Below are positions 28,228 through 37,062 of a stretch of 64,000 nt of DNA, in pieces. Position 1 is the first letter of the stretch; each line of letters starts with the position of its first letter. The translations under genes were made by a program, and so were the position numbers. Location of the stretch: positions 1 through 64,000 of the forward strand of contig QAML01000091.1 of NCBI GenBank assembly GCA_003150315.1. Direction: 5' to 3'. Source of the DNA: Prevotellaceae bacterium (GTDB taxonomy: Bacteria; Bacteroidota; Bacteroidia; Bacteroidales; Bacteroidaceae). The notes under the pieces are model-generated. The model saw nothing but the letters and a program-made list of their open reading frames with translations, did no database searches and was not told where the DNA came from.

Positions 28228-30075
28228 TTATTGGAAAAACTTTTTCCAATCGTCTTTGCCGCGTTTCTTCTTGCTTTCAAAACCATCGTCGAAGAAATCA
28301 TCGCGCTTTCTGCCCTTTTTCTTCTTCGGAGCTTCATCGCGGAACTTTTCTCCCGCACCGGAACGGCGTTTTCCTCCTCCGCCCTTGTCGGAATGCTTCG
28401 TACCTGTGGCTTCCGCGTCATCAACCACCACGCGACGCCCCTTGTAGTTGGCTTTCTTGAAACTTTTCAAAACCGCAGGCGCATCGCCCTCGGGAACTTC
28501 GAAAAACGAGCAACTTGCCGTGAGGTCTATGCGTCCTATATCCACACTGCCGCCCACATACTTGTTTATCATGCCTATGATTTCGCGTGCAAACACACCG
28601 TCGCGCTTTCCGAGATTTATGAAAAGTCGTCTGTACCCCTTTTCGGGCTGCACCTTTCCGTCTCTGCCGGCACCCGACTTGCGCGAACGGCGGTCATGGC
28701 GCGAAGCTTTTCCGCCCTCTTCGTCAGAATCACGCCCGCCTTTTTCGTCAGGTTCCACAATTTCGGGAGCATTGGCGTAATATTCCACAAAACGACCGAA
28801 AGCCGATGCAACAATGCGCTTCACGATATCGTCTTTATCCATCCAGTCGAGCTTGCGCATGACCTCGGGCATGAACGAAGCAATCTGCTGCTCGTCAACC
28901 TCGGTACGCTCCAGTTTATCAATCACATTATAGAGCTGTTTTGTACAGATGTCCTTGGGCGAAGGCAGATGCCCGCGCACAAACTTCTTGCCTATTTCTT
29001 TTTCTATGCGGCGAATCTTGCCTTTTTCGCGCAAATGCACAATACTTATTGAGGTTCCGCGCTTTCCGGCACGCCCCGTTCTTCCGCTGCGGTGGGTGTA
29101 ACTTTCTATGTCATCGGGCAAACCGTAATTTATGACGTGTGTAAGCTCGTCAACGTCGAGTCCTCGCGCCGCAACATCGGTTGCCACAAGAAGTTGAACC
29201 CTCTTTTGGCGGAACTTCTGCATTGTAAGGTCGCGCTGAGCCTGCGACAGTTCGCCGTGGAGGGCTTCGGCATTATATCCGTCCTGAATGAGTTTGTCGG
29301 CAACCTCTTGCGTTTCCATTCGGGTACGGCAGAAAACAATAGCATATATCTTTGGCTGATAATCAACAATGCGTTTCAAAGCCGCATATTTGTCGCGTGC
29401 ATGAACAAGATAGTATTCGTGGTTCACTTTCTCCGCTCCCTCATTGCGTGAACCCACAACAATCTCCTTGGGGTCGGTAAGATAATTGCGGGCTATCTTC
29501 TCGATGTCGCGGCTCATGGTGGCGGAAAAAAGCAGAGTGTTTCTGTTTTTCGGCACACCTGCAAGAATGGCGTCAATGCTCTCCGTGAAACCCATGTTGA
29601 GCATTTCGTCAGCCTCATCAAGCACAACATTTTCAACTTCGTCAAGCCTGGCAGCCTTGCGCTCCATTAAGTCGATTAAACGACCGGGAGTGGCAACAAT
29701 TATCTGCACCCCTCTCTTCAAAGCCTTTATCTGGCTGCCAATATCCGCGCCTCCGTAAACAGCGAGAACATGTATGTAATCAAGATATTTGGAATAGTCC
29801 TTGAGGTCGTCCGCTATTTGCAGACACAACTCGCGCGTGGGACTGAGAATGACGGCTTGAACACCGTCTTTGTCTTTTTTCACTTTCTGCAAAAGAGGAA
29901 GTCCGTAAGCGGCAGTCTTTCCCGTTCCTGTTTGCGCAAGTGCTATAACATCATTACCCTGTCCCAATAAGTACGGAATCACTTCCTCTTGAATAGGCAT
30001 CGGGCTTTCATAGCCTATTTCGTCAATGGCTTTAATCAATTCGGGCTCCAATCCGAGCTCTTCAAATGTTTTCAA
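28228..30075 (-). CDS. deaD: DEAD-box RNA helicase (DeaD/DbpA-like)
   Basis: The 615-residue ATP-dependent RNA helicase shows all core motifs: Q motif (PMPIQEEVIP), AQTGTGKTAAYG, PTRELCLQ, VLDEADEMLNMGF, SATMS, and HRSGRTGRAG, in residues 1-365. A DbpA-type RNA-binding domain follows (about 470-550, YRRLFINLGKRDGVFA). A Lys/Arg/Gly-rich tail ends the protein. Such proteins act in ribosome assembly and mRNA turnover, often at low temperature. The gene is monocistronic, divergent from mnmG. Confidence 0.93.
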   Translation of the reverse strand: MKTFEELGLEPELIKAIDEIGYESPMPIQEEVIPYLLGQGNDVIALAQTGTGKTAAYGLPLLQKVKKDKDGVQAVILSPTRELCLQIADDLKDYSKYLDYIHVLAVYGGADIGSQIKALKRGVQIIVATPGRLIDLMERKAARLDEVENVVLDEADEMLNMGFTESIDAILAGVPKNRNTLLFSATMSRDIEKIARNYLTDPKEIVVGSRNEGAEKVNHEYYLVHARDKYAALKRIVDYQPKIYAIVFCRTRMETQEVADKLIQDGYNAEALHGELSQAQRDLTMQKFRQKRVQLLVATDVAARGLDVDELTHVINYGLPDDIESYTHRSGRTGRAGKRGTSISIVHLREKGKIRRIEKEIGKKFVRGHLPSPKDICTKQLYNVIDKLERTEVDEQQIASFMPEVMRKLDWMDKDDIVKRIVASAFGRFVEYYANAPEIVEPDEKGGRDSDEEGGKASRHDRRSRKSGAGRDGKVQPEKGYRRLFINLGKRDGVFAREIIGMINKYVGGSVDIGRIDLTASCSFFEVPEGDAPAVLKSFKKANYKGRRVVVDDAEATGTKHSDKGGGGKRRSGAGEKFRDEAPKKKKGRKRDDFFDDGFESKKKRGKDDWKKFFQ

Positions 30076-30101
30076 TTTTCGTAAACTTATAAAATCGGGT
30101 G

Positions 30102-30109
30102 CAAAGGTA
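30102..30109 (-). promoter_or_regulatory. Probable -7 box for the helicase gene
   Basis: The minus strand reads TACCTTTG, matching TAnnTTTG, 27 bases before the ATG at 30075. Confidence 0.5.
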
Positions 30110-30156
30110 ATGATTTAGTGCTGAATACACATAACGCCGTATAATTAAAAGGGAAA

Positions 30157-30172
30157 TGTTTCACGTGCAACG
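30157..30172. promoter_or_regulatory. parS-like ParB binding site 1
   Basis: TGTTTCACGTGCAACG matches the widely conserved parS consensus TGTTTCACGTGAAACA at 14 of 16 positions, including the CACGTG centre. It lies in the divergent helicase/mnmG gap. parS sites cluster near chromosome origins. Confidence 0.6.
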
Positions 30173-30328
30173 TAATAAATAACATTTTTTGAACTTCGCT
30201 TCGGAATTTATCTATTTTTATATATAACACATTGCTTTTCAACGAAATACATTCAAGTTCAAAACTTTTCAAAACCGTTTGACAGTTTTACGCAAAAGCT
30301 AAAAACCATGGAATTCATTATTTTGGAG

Positions 30329-30336
30329 TAATTTTG
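30329..30336 (+). promoter_or_regulatory. Probable -7 box for mnmG operon
   Basis: TAATTTTG matches TAnnTTTG, 42 bases before the mnmG start. Confidence 0.5.
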
Positions 30337-30377
30337 CCGTAATTCTGCGCCCTTTCAAGGCGCACAGCCAAAAAGAT

Positions 30378-32249
30378 ATGATGAACTTATATTATGATGT
30401 AGTTGTGGTTGGGGCGGGCCACGCGGGATGTGAAGCCGCAAGCGCCTCGGCAAGATGCGGATGTCGCACCTGTCTTGTAACAATGGACATGGCGAAAATT
30501 GCACAAATGAGTTGCAATCCCGCAATAGGCGGAATAGCCAAAGGACAAATAGTGCGCGAAATAGATGCTCTCGGAGGTTTTACGGGAATAGTAACAGACC
30601 GCACCGCAATACAATTCAGAATGCTAAATCGTTCGAAAGGACCGGCAATGTGGAGCCCCCGTTCGCAATGCGACCGCATGAAGTTCAGCGAAGAATGGCG
30701 CAGGATTCTCGAGAATACGGACAATCTCGACATATGGCAGGACCAGGTGGAAGAATTAATTGTTGAGAACGGAAAAGCAGTGGGAGTGGCAACACAATGG
30801 GGCGTAAGGATTAACGCCAAAGCAGTTGTGATAACCGCAGGAACATTTCTGAACGGACTTATGCACATAGGGCGCAAAAAAGTTCCGGGAGGACGTTGCG
30901 CCGAACCGGCAGTGTCGCATCTCACAGAGTCTATAACGTGCCACGGAATACATTCCGACAGAATGAAAACGGGAACTCCCGTGAGAATAGACGCACGAAG
31001 CATAGATTTCTCACAACTCGAAATTCAAGAAGGCGAGAATGATTTTCACCGCTTTTCATATATAACAGAAAGCAGAACACTCCCGCAGCTCACATGCTGG
31101 CTGTGCTCCACAAATGAAACGGTTCACGAAATTCTCAGGAGCGGTCTGGCAGATTCACCTCTTTATAACGGACAAATACAAAGCATCGGACCGCGTTATT
31201 GCCCAAGTATAGAGACAAAACTTGTTACTTTCCCCGACCGCGACCACCATCCTCTTTTTCTCGAACCCGAAGGTACTTCAACAAACGAGATGTATCTTAA
31301 CGGTTTTTCCTCAAGTATGCCGATAGATGTGCAGCTTGAAGCAATAAAGCACATAAAAGGTTTTGAAAATGCACGCGCCTATCGTCCGGGATATGCCATA
31401 GAATATGATTTTTTCGACCCCACGCAGCTAAATCATTCGCTCGAATCAAAAGTTGTAGAGAATCTTTTCTTCGCAGGACAGGTGAACGGAACAACAGGAT
31501 ACGAAGAAGCGGCAGGGCAAGGTATAATAGCAGGAATAAATGCCGCACAAAAAGTAAAAGATGCCGAACCTCTCGTTCTTCGTCGCGATGAAGCTTATAT
31601 AGGAGTGCTTATAGACGATTTGGTAACTAAAGGCGTGGACGAACCATACAGAATGTTTACATCGCGCGCCGAGTTTAGAATTCTTTTGCGCCAGGACAAC
31701 GCCGACGAAAGACTGACACCGAAAGTAAAAAACCTAACTGTTAGCAAAGAGCGTTGGGATAAATTTCAAGAAAAACAGAAAATCGTAAATAGTATAATAG
31801 ACTATTGCGAAAAAACAAAAGCAAAGCCGAAAGAAATAAATGATGCACTCGTGAAAATGGGCACTTCAAAAATAGAATTTTCAGAACGTCTTTCGGAACT
31901 TCTCAATCGTCCGCAGATAAATATGGAGAAACTTTCAAAATACATTGCTCCCCTAAAAAAACTAATGGAAGATGAAAAAGGAATAAACGCAGAAGCATGC
32001 GAAGCTGCCGAAGTTAAAATAAAATATAAAGGATATATCGAACGCGAACGCAAACTTGCCGAAAAAATTCTCCGTTTGGAAGACATTAAAATCAGAGGAC
32101 ATTTCGATTATTCCAAAATAAAACAGCTTTCAATAGAAGCTCGTCAAAAACTCGAGAGGATTAATCCGGAAACTCTCGCAGAAGCAAGCCGAATTCCTGG
32201 TATTTCGCCGAGCGACATCAGTGTTCTTTTAGTTTTAATGAAGCGATGA
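30378..32249 (+). CDS. mnmG: tRNA uridine-5-carboxymethylaminomethyl modification enzyme MnmG (GidA)
   Basis: The 623-residue FAD protein works with MnmE to modify the wobble uridine of several tRNAs. The N-terminal Rossmann motif VVGAGHAGCEAASASARCG is at about 10-28. GIAKGQIVREIDALGG and the GTFLNGLMHIG loop are present, then RPGYAIEYDF and FAGQVNGTTGYEEAAGQG. A C-terminal helical tail (PETLAEASRIPGISPSDIS) completes the family length. A second ATG immediately follows the first (30381). It heads a plus-strand run (apt, uvrC, dtd, MazG-like, deoC) and is bracketed by parS-like sites. Confidence 0.96.
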   Translation: MMNLYYDVVVVGAGHAGCEAASASARCGCRTCLVTMDMAKIAQMSCNPAIGGIAKGQIVREIDALGGFTGIVTDRTAIQFRMLNRSKGPAMWSPRSQCDRMKFSEEWRRILENTDNLDIWQDQVEELIVENGKAVGVATQWGVRINAKAVVITAGTFLNGLMHIGRKKVPGGRCAEPAVSHLTESITCHGIHSDRMKTGTPVRIDARSIDFSQLEIQEGENDFHRFSYITESRTLPQLTCWLCSTNETVHEILRSGLADSPLYNGQIQSIGPRYCPSIETKLVTFPDRDHHPLFLEPEGTSTNEMYLNGFSSSMPIDVQLEAIKHIKGFENARAYRPGYAIEYDFFDPTQLNHSLESKVVENLFFAGQVNGTTGYEEAAGQGIIAGINAAQKVKDAEPLVLRRDEAYIGVLIDDLVTKGVDEPYRMFTSRAEFRILLRQDNADERLTPKVKNLTVSKERWDKFQEKQKIVNSIIDYCEKTKAKPKEINDALVKMGTSKIEFSERLSELLNRPQINMEKLSKYIAPLKKLMEDEKGINAEACEAAEVKIKYKGYIERERKLAEKILRLEDIKIRGHFDYSKIKQLSIEARQKLERINPETLAEASRIPGISPSDISVLLVLMKR

Positions 32250-32277
32250 ACGCAGAAAGAACTTAAAGCTTTACTTC

Positions 32278-32293
32278 AGTTCCACGTGAAACA
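32278..32293. promoter_or_regulatory. parS-like ParB binding site 2
   Basis: AGTTCCACGTGAAACA matches TGTTTCACGTGAAACA at 14 of 16 positions. It lies in the short mnmG-apt gap, 2.1 kb from site 1. Confidence 0.6.
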
Positions 32294-32326
32294 AAAATTT
32301 ATACCAAACATTCAAAAAGCCTAATT

Positions 32327-32857
32327 ATGAATGAGAAATACGTACTCGGACATCTGAGAAATATTCCCAATTTTCCGAAAAAAGGAATCCAGTACAAGGA
32401 CATAAATTTCCTTTTTACCGATGCAGGAGTCATAAAAGAATTGAGCGATGAGCTTGTTTGCAGATACAAGAACAAAGGTATTACAAAGATAGTGGGAGTT
32501 GAAACGCGCGGCATTATAATGGCGGCGATTCTTGCCGAGAAATTAAACGCAGGACTCGTAATGTGTCGCAAAAAAGGTAAGATGCCCGGTGAAACAAAAA
32601 GCGAAAAATACGAAAAAGAATATGGTTTCGACGAAATAGAAATACAGGAAAATTCCATTACAAAGGACGATGTTGTTTTAATACACGATGATCTTTTGGC
32701 AACGGGCGGTTCGATGAAAGCAGCATACAATCTTGTTCAAAAATTCTCTCCTAAAGATGTTTTCATGAACTTTATTTTTGAACTTAAAAGCGAATGTCCG
32801 GACGGGAGAAAAGCACTTCCAAGCAATATAGACGTACAAAGTTTGTTCGTAATCTGA
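32327..32857 (+). CDS. apt: Adenine phosphoribosyltransferase
   Basis: The 176-residue purine salvage enzyme joins adenine with PRPP to form AMP. The PRPP-binding loop is VVLIHDDLLATGGSMKAA. The N-terminal IPNFPKKGIQYKDIN is typical of Apt, and VGVETRGIIMAAILA forms the second conserved block. Normal length. It follows mnmG after 77 bases, with a parS-like site between. Confidence 0.95.
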   Translation: MNEKYVLGHLRNIPNFPKKGIQYKDINFLFTDAGVIKELSDELVCRYKNKGITKIVGVETRGIIMAAILAEKLNAGLVMCRKKGKMPGETKSEKYEKEYGFDEIEIQENSITKDDVVLIHDDLLATGGSMKAAYNLVQKFSPKDVFMNFIFELKSECPDGRKALPSNIDVQSLFVI

Positions 32858-32891
32858 TATAATTCTTCGTTCAAGAGACACAAAATTTGCC

Positions 32892-34742
32892 ATGACCAAA
32901 GAGGAAAACAAGAAACGGCTGGAATATTTGAAGGGAATTGTTGACAATCTCCCCGACTCCCCCGGATGTTATCAATACCTCAATGAAAAAGGTGAAATAA
33001 TCTATGTTGGTAAGGCGAAAAAGCTTAAAAGACGCGTCAGCTCCTATTTCAAAGGAGACCAACCGAATCTTAAAACAAAAATTCTCGTAAGCAAAATCCG
33101 CGATATCAAATATATTGTTGTACGAACTGAAGAAGACGCGCTTTTATTGGAAAATAATTTGATAAAACGCTATAAACCGCACTACAATATCCTGCTTAAA
33201 GACGATAAAACCTATCCTTCCATTTGCATTACCAAAGAAGATTTTCCAAGAATTATAAAGACTCGGAAAAGAATCCATGACGGTTCGGAGTATTTCGGAC
33301 CTTATTCGCACATACAAACGATGTACGCACTACTCGACCTTATAAAAAAATTAGTTCATCCGAGAGCGTGCACCATGAAAATGACAAAAGAAGGCGTTAA
33401 ATACGGCAATTATAAAGAATGTCTTGAATGGCACATAAAAAATTGCCTTGCGCCATGCACTGCACGGCAATCGCAAGAAGAGTACTTGGAACTAATAGAC
33501 GAAGCAAGGGAAATACTTAACGGAAATACCAAAGAACTGCAACGTAAAATGCGTGAAGAAATGAGCAGTCTCGCTGAAGAATTGCGCTTTGAGGAAGCTG
33601 CGGAAATCAAGAAAAAGTATGATTTAATCGAGAACTATTGTGCCAAAAGCGAAGTTGTTTCAAACGTAATGAACAACGTTGACGTTTTTGCCATTGAGAG
33701 TGATGATACGGCGGCATACATTAATTATATGCACGTAACCAAAGGAATGATAAACCAAGCCTTTACATTTGAGTATAAGAAACGGCTTGGCGAGAGCAAC
33801 GAGGAACTTCTCGAAATGGGAATCATAGAAATGCGAGAACGTTACGGAAGCAAGGCAAAAGAAATCATAGTTCCCTTCCCCATTGACACAGAACTTAACG
33901 GAGTAAACTTTTTCGTTCCGCAAAGAGGCGATCGTTATAAACTCCTGAAGCTCTCCCAGTTAAACGTCAAGGAATATAAGTTTGACCGACTCAAACAATC
34001 CGAAAAACTTAACCCGGAACAAAAAAACATGCGTCTCATGAAGGAAATACAAGATGACTTGCACCTTGAAAAACCTCCATTCAGAATAGAATTGTTTGAT
34101 AACTCAAACATTTCCGGAACGGATGCCGTGGCAGCCTGCGTGGTTTTCGAAAAGCTCAAACCTGCTAAGAAAGAATTTCGTAAGTATAACATACGCACCG
34201 TTGTGGGACCTGACGATTACGCTTCCATGAAAGAAGTAGTATATCGCCGATATTCGCGCGCGAAAGAGGAAAATACTCCACTTCCCGACCTTATTATTAC
34301 CGACGGCGGCAAAGGTCAGATGGAAGTTGTGCGGGAAATTGTGGAAGACAAACTGAATCTTAAAATACCCATCGCAGGTCTTGCGAAAGACAATAGACAC
34401 CGCACCCACGAACTCCTTTACGGTTTTCCGCCGGTAGTTATAGGATTAAAACAAGATACCGCGCTTTTCCGCCTGCTTACGCGAATGCAGGACGAGGTTC
34501 ACCGTTTTGCCATAACCTTTCACAGACAAAAACGCAGCAAACGCGCTCTAAAATCCGAGCTTGACGGTTTGAACGGCATAGGACCCAAGACAAAAACATT
34601 ATTACTCAGTAAGTTAGGCAGCGTAAAAAGAATAAAAAGCGCGAATCTCGCAGAACTACAGCTAATACTCGGCAACAAAAAAGGAGAAAACCTGTATTCG
34701 CAGCTCCACGAGCGTGAAGCATCGCCCGCAGAGCAATTATAA
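32892..34742 (+). CDS. uvrC: Excinuclease ABC subunit C
   Basis: The 616-residue nucleotide-excision repair nuclease makes the two incisions around UvrB-marked lesions. The GIY-YIG domain (about 14-95) has PGCYQYLNEKGEIIYVGKAK, with Cys in place of the usual Ile/Val. A UVR motif lies near 205-240 (EELRFEEAAEIKKKYDLIE). The RNase-H-like 5' incision domain has ELFDNSNISGTDAVAACVVF and LIITDGGKGQMEVV. A C-terminal double helix-hairpin-helix (LDGLNGIGPKTKTLLLSKLG) completes it. It starts 34 bases after apt. Confidence 0.96.
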   Translation: MTKEENKKRLEYLKGIVDNLPDSPGCYQYLNEKGEIIYVGKAKKLKRRVSSYFKGDQPNLKTKILVSKIRDIKYIVVRTEEDALLLENNLIKRYKPHYNILLKDDKTYPSICITKEDFPRIIKTRKRIHDGSEYFGPYSHIQTMYALLDLIKKLVHPRACTMKMTKEGVKYGNYKECLEWHIKNCLAPCTARQSQEEYLELIDEAREILNGNTKELQRKMREEMSSLAEELRFEEAAEIKKKYDLIENYCAKSEVVSNVMNNVDVFAIESDDTAAYINYMHVTKGMINQAFTFEYKKRLGESNEELLEMGIIEMRERYGSKAKEIIVPFPIDTELNGVNFFVPQRGDRYKLLKLSQLNVKEYKFDRLKQSEKLNPEQKNMRLMKEIQDDLHLEKPPFRIELFDNSNISGTDAVAACVVFEKLKPAKKEFRKYNIRTVVGPDDYASMKEVVYRRYSRAKEENTPLPDLIITDGGKGQMEVVREIVEDKLNLKIPIAGLAKDNRHRTHELLYGFPPVVIGLKQDTALFRLLTRMQDEVHRFAITFHRQKRSKRALKSELDGLNGIGPKTKTLLLSKLGSVKRIKSANLAELQLILGNKKGENLYSQLHEREASPAEQL

Positions 34743-34809
34743 TATTCTGATTTATAAGAAAATACACCTTATTCCTTTCATCTTTTCCGAAAGAATAAAC
34801 TATTATCGC

Positions 34810-34817
34810 TAAATTTG
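34810..34817 (+). promoter_or_regulatory. Probable -7 box for dtd
   Basis: TAAATTTG matches TAnnTTTG, 28 bases before the dtd ATG. This suggests dtd-mazG-deoC has its own promoter in addition to read-through from uvrC. Confidence 0.5.
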
Positions 34818-34845
34818 CAATAAACTAACAAACAAAGCAAACATA

Positions 34846-35298
34846 ATGAGAGCCGTAATACAACGTGTGAGCCACGCAAGCGTAACGATAGACGGAACAA
34901 AGAAAAGCGAAATAGGCAAAGGCTTCCTCATACTATTGGGAATAGAAAATCCCGACAGCGAAGAAGACATTGCATGGCTCGTAAAGAAGATTGGAGGACT
35001 AAGAGTCTTTGACGATGAAAACGGAGTTATGAATCTGTCGGTCAAAGACATAAAAGGCGAAATACTTGTGGTTAGCCAATTCACGCTTATGGCTTCATAC
35101 AAGAAAGGCAATCGTCCTTCTTACATTCGTGCCGCAGGTCATGACGTTGCAATACCGCTCTACGAAAAATTTTGCGAAGCAATGGACAAAGAAATCGAGA
35201 AACCGGTTAAAACAGGAACTTTCGGCGCAGACATGAAAGTGGAATTGCTCAACGACGGACCAGTTACTATTTGCATGGACACTAAAAACAAGGAATAA
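34846..35298 (+). CDS. dtd: D-aminoacyl-tRNA deacylase
   Basis: The 150-residue DTD removes D-amino acids (and Gly from tRNA-Ala) mischarged on tRNA. The conserved SQFTLMA and GPVTICMD (NxGP-type) motifs are both present, and MRAVIQRVSHASVTID is the canonical start. It is followed 2 bases later by the MazG-like gene. Confidence 0.96.
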   Translation: MRAVIQRVSHASVTIDGTKKSEIGKGFLILLGIENPDSEEDIAWLVKKIGGLRVFDDENGVMNLSVKDIKGEILVVSQFTLMASYKKGNRPSYIRAAGHDVAIPLYEKFCEAMDKEIEKPVKTGTFGADMKVELLNDGPVTICMDTKNKE

Positions 35299-35300
35299 TC

Positions 35301-35639
35301 ATGACTCTTCAAGAACTTCAAACAGAGGTTGATGCCTGGATAAAGCAATACGGAGTGAGATATTTCAGTGAACTCACAAACATGGCATGTCTTACCGAAG
35401 AAGTAGGCGAAATGGCGCGAATCATGTCGAGAACATACGGCGACCAGTCCTTCAAAGAAGGCGAGAAACACGATTTGGGCGACGAAATAGCCGATGTGCT
35501 TTGGGTTCTAACCTGTATAGCCAACCAAACAGGTGTGAATCTTGAAGAAGCAATAAGGAAAAACATTGCTAAAAAAACCAATCGTGATAAAACGCGACAC
35601 ATTGAAAACGAGAAACTTAAAAACACAGATAAAAAATGA
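35301..35639 (+). CDS. MazG-like nucleotide pyrophosphohydrolase
   Basis: The 112-residue all-alpha NTP pyrophosphohydrolase has the metal-binding signature EEVGEMAR followed by DLGDEIADVLWVL (EExxE, then ExxD). Single-domain members hydrolyse (d)NTPs or damaged nucleotides. It overlaps deoC by 4 bases (ATGA), so the two proteins are probably made at linked levels. That fits nucleotide clean-up followed by deoxyribose salvage. Confidence 0.9.
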   Translation: MTLQELQTEVDAWIKQYGVRYFSELTNMACLTEEVGEMARIMSRTYGDQSFKEGEKHDLGDEIADVLWVLTCIANQTGVNLEEAIRKNIAKKTNRDKTRHIENEKLKNTDKK

Positions 35640-36685
35640 AAGAATCAGAAAAAGAACATTGCTGCTGCCACCAAGAGCACGAGGGAGAACACCACTGCGG
35701 TTGCGGACACAATCATGAACATAACGAAGAACATCATTGCTGCTGCGGTCATCACGACCACTGCGATGACCATTACGAATGCGGCGAAAAGGATGTGAAT
35801 CTTTATGACAAAATACGCGAAACTCTCGACAAATACAGCTACTCACTTACTGCAGAACAGGCTGAACATGAGGCAGCCCACATAATGGAACACCACTCCG
35901 AAGAAAACAACAACCCGGAAGTTTGGAAATTCCTTTTGAGCAGTCTGGAACTGACTTCACTGAAAGTTACCGACAACGACGAAAGCATTCTCGCCATGGT
36001 TGAAAAAGTAAACTCTTTCGAAGATGCTTATCCCGAACTCCCCAATGTGGCAGCAATATGTGTGTATCCCAACTTCGTACACCTTGTAAGAAACAGCCTT
36101 GAAGTAGATGAAGTTGGAATTACGAGCGTTTCCGGCAGCTTTCCCTCCTCGCAAACTTTCAGCGAAGTGAAACTCGTGGAGAGTGCACTGGCTCTCAAGG
36201 ACGGAGCAGACGAAATTGATATAGTTCTTCCGGTAGGAAAATTCCTCAGCACTGATTATGAAACGGTTGACGAGGAAATAGAGGAGATAAAGAGCTATTG
36301 CGGCGAAAAGAAACTCAAGGTTATTCTCGAAACCGGCGCACTTCAAACCGCCGAAAACATCATGCGTGCAGGAATACTCTCAATGTATTGCGGAGCGGAC
36401 TTCATTAAAACCTCCACGGGTAAACTCTCCATTGGTGCAACTCCCGGTGCAGTCTATGCAATGTGCTCTGCCATAAAGCAATACAACGCCCGTCATAACT
36501 ACAAGATAGGAATTAAAATTGCCGGCGGCATAAAAACCACAAAAGATGCCGTTAACTACTACTCCATTGTCAAAGAAGTCCTCGGCGAAGAATGGCTTAC
36601 GAACAATCTTTTCCGTATAGGAGCGTCAAGTCTTGCCAATTCACTGATTTCAGACATCACCAAATCAGAGGTTAAATACTTCTGA
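35636..36685 (+). CDS. deoC: Deoxyribose-phosphate aldolase with N-terminal His/Cys-rich extension
   Basis: The 349-residue protein has a C-terminal DeoC aldolase (about 100-345). The Schiff-base lysine lies in GADFIKTSTGK and the proton-relay lysine in IGIKIAGGIKT. It splits deoxyribose-5-phosphate into glyceraldehyde-3-phosphate and acetaldehyde. The N-terminus is unusual: residues 8-49 contain 14 His and 10 Cys, in clusters such as HCCCH, HHCGCGHNHEH and HHCCCGHHDH. The ATGA overlap with the upstream gene supports this start; the next in-frame Met is residue 84. The segment should bind several Zn, Ni or Cu ions, by inference. Confidence 0.9.
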   Translation: MKESEKEHCCCHQEHEGEHHCGCGHNHEHNEEHHCCCGHHDHCDDHYECGEKDVNLYDKIRETLDKYSYSLTAEQAEHEAAHIMEHHSEENNNPEVWKFLLSSLELTSLKVTDNDESILAMVEKVNSFEDAYPELPNVAAICVYPNFVHLVRNSLEVDEVGITSVSGSFPSSQTFSEVKLVESALALKDGADEIDIVLPVGKFLSTDYETVDEEIEEIKSYCGEKKLKVILETGALQTAENIMRAGILSMYCGADFIKTSTGKLSIGATPGAVYAMCSAIKQYNARHNYKIGIKIAGGIKTTKDAVNYYSIVKEVLGEEWLTNNLFRIGASSLANSLISDITKSEVKYF

Positions 36686-36840
36686 AACCGGAGGGAAAAA
36701 ATGAATAAACCTATCTGTTTATTCGCATAAATTCAGTGTGATATTCATTTTCCGCCGCAACCGTGCAGAAAAACGGCAAACAAGGTGGTTCTCAAGTTAA
36801 CCCCTTAATTAACAGCCTTATAAGGCTTATTTTCGGTAAG

Positions 36841-36964
36841 TTTCCAAATATCTGCAACACAAGAACTTACATCGTTAAAAATATAAGCCATGTATTTTGA
36901 ATTACGAGCCATATATTTTAAAATATACGGCTCGTAATTTTTACTATGTCCCATGTAAATTTTT
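36841..36964 (-). repeat. CPE copy G (diverged, compensatory arm changes)
   Basis: A diverged copy. Its main palindrome is ATTACGAGCCATATATTTT with mirror AAAATATACGGCTCGTAAT (about 36901-36939). An s-like half-unit stands before it. To the left lies TTTCCAAATATCTG, unusually in plus orientation. Both arms carry the changed CGAGCC / GGCTCG bases, so pairing is kept. It lies between the convergent deoC and polyprenyl synthase genes. Confidence 0.8.
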
Positions 36965-37062
36965 GAGAAAAGCCTTTCTGGACAAAAACAAAAGAATACG
37001 GGCGCAAAAATATTCAGCGTCCGGATAAAAAGATATGTAAATAAAAAGATGGAAATCCGAGG

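Noticed and set aside
30076-30377. Helicase/mnmG gap as the replication origin, since gidA often neighbours oriC
   Set aside because: It has a parS-like site but no cluster of DnaA-box-like nonamers; the 43.9-44.2 kb gap is much better.
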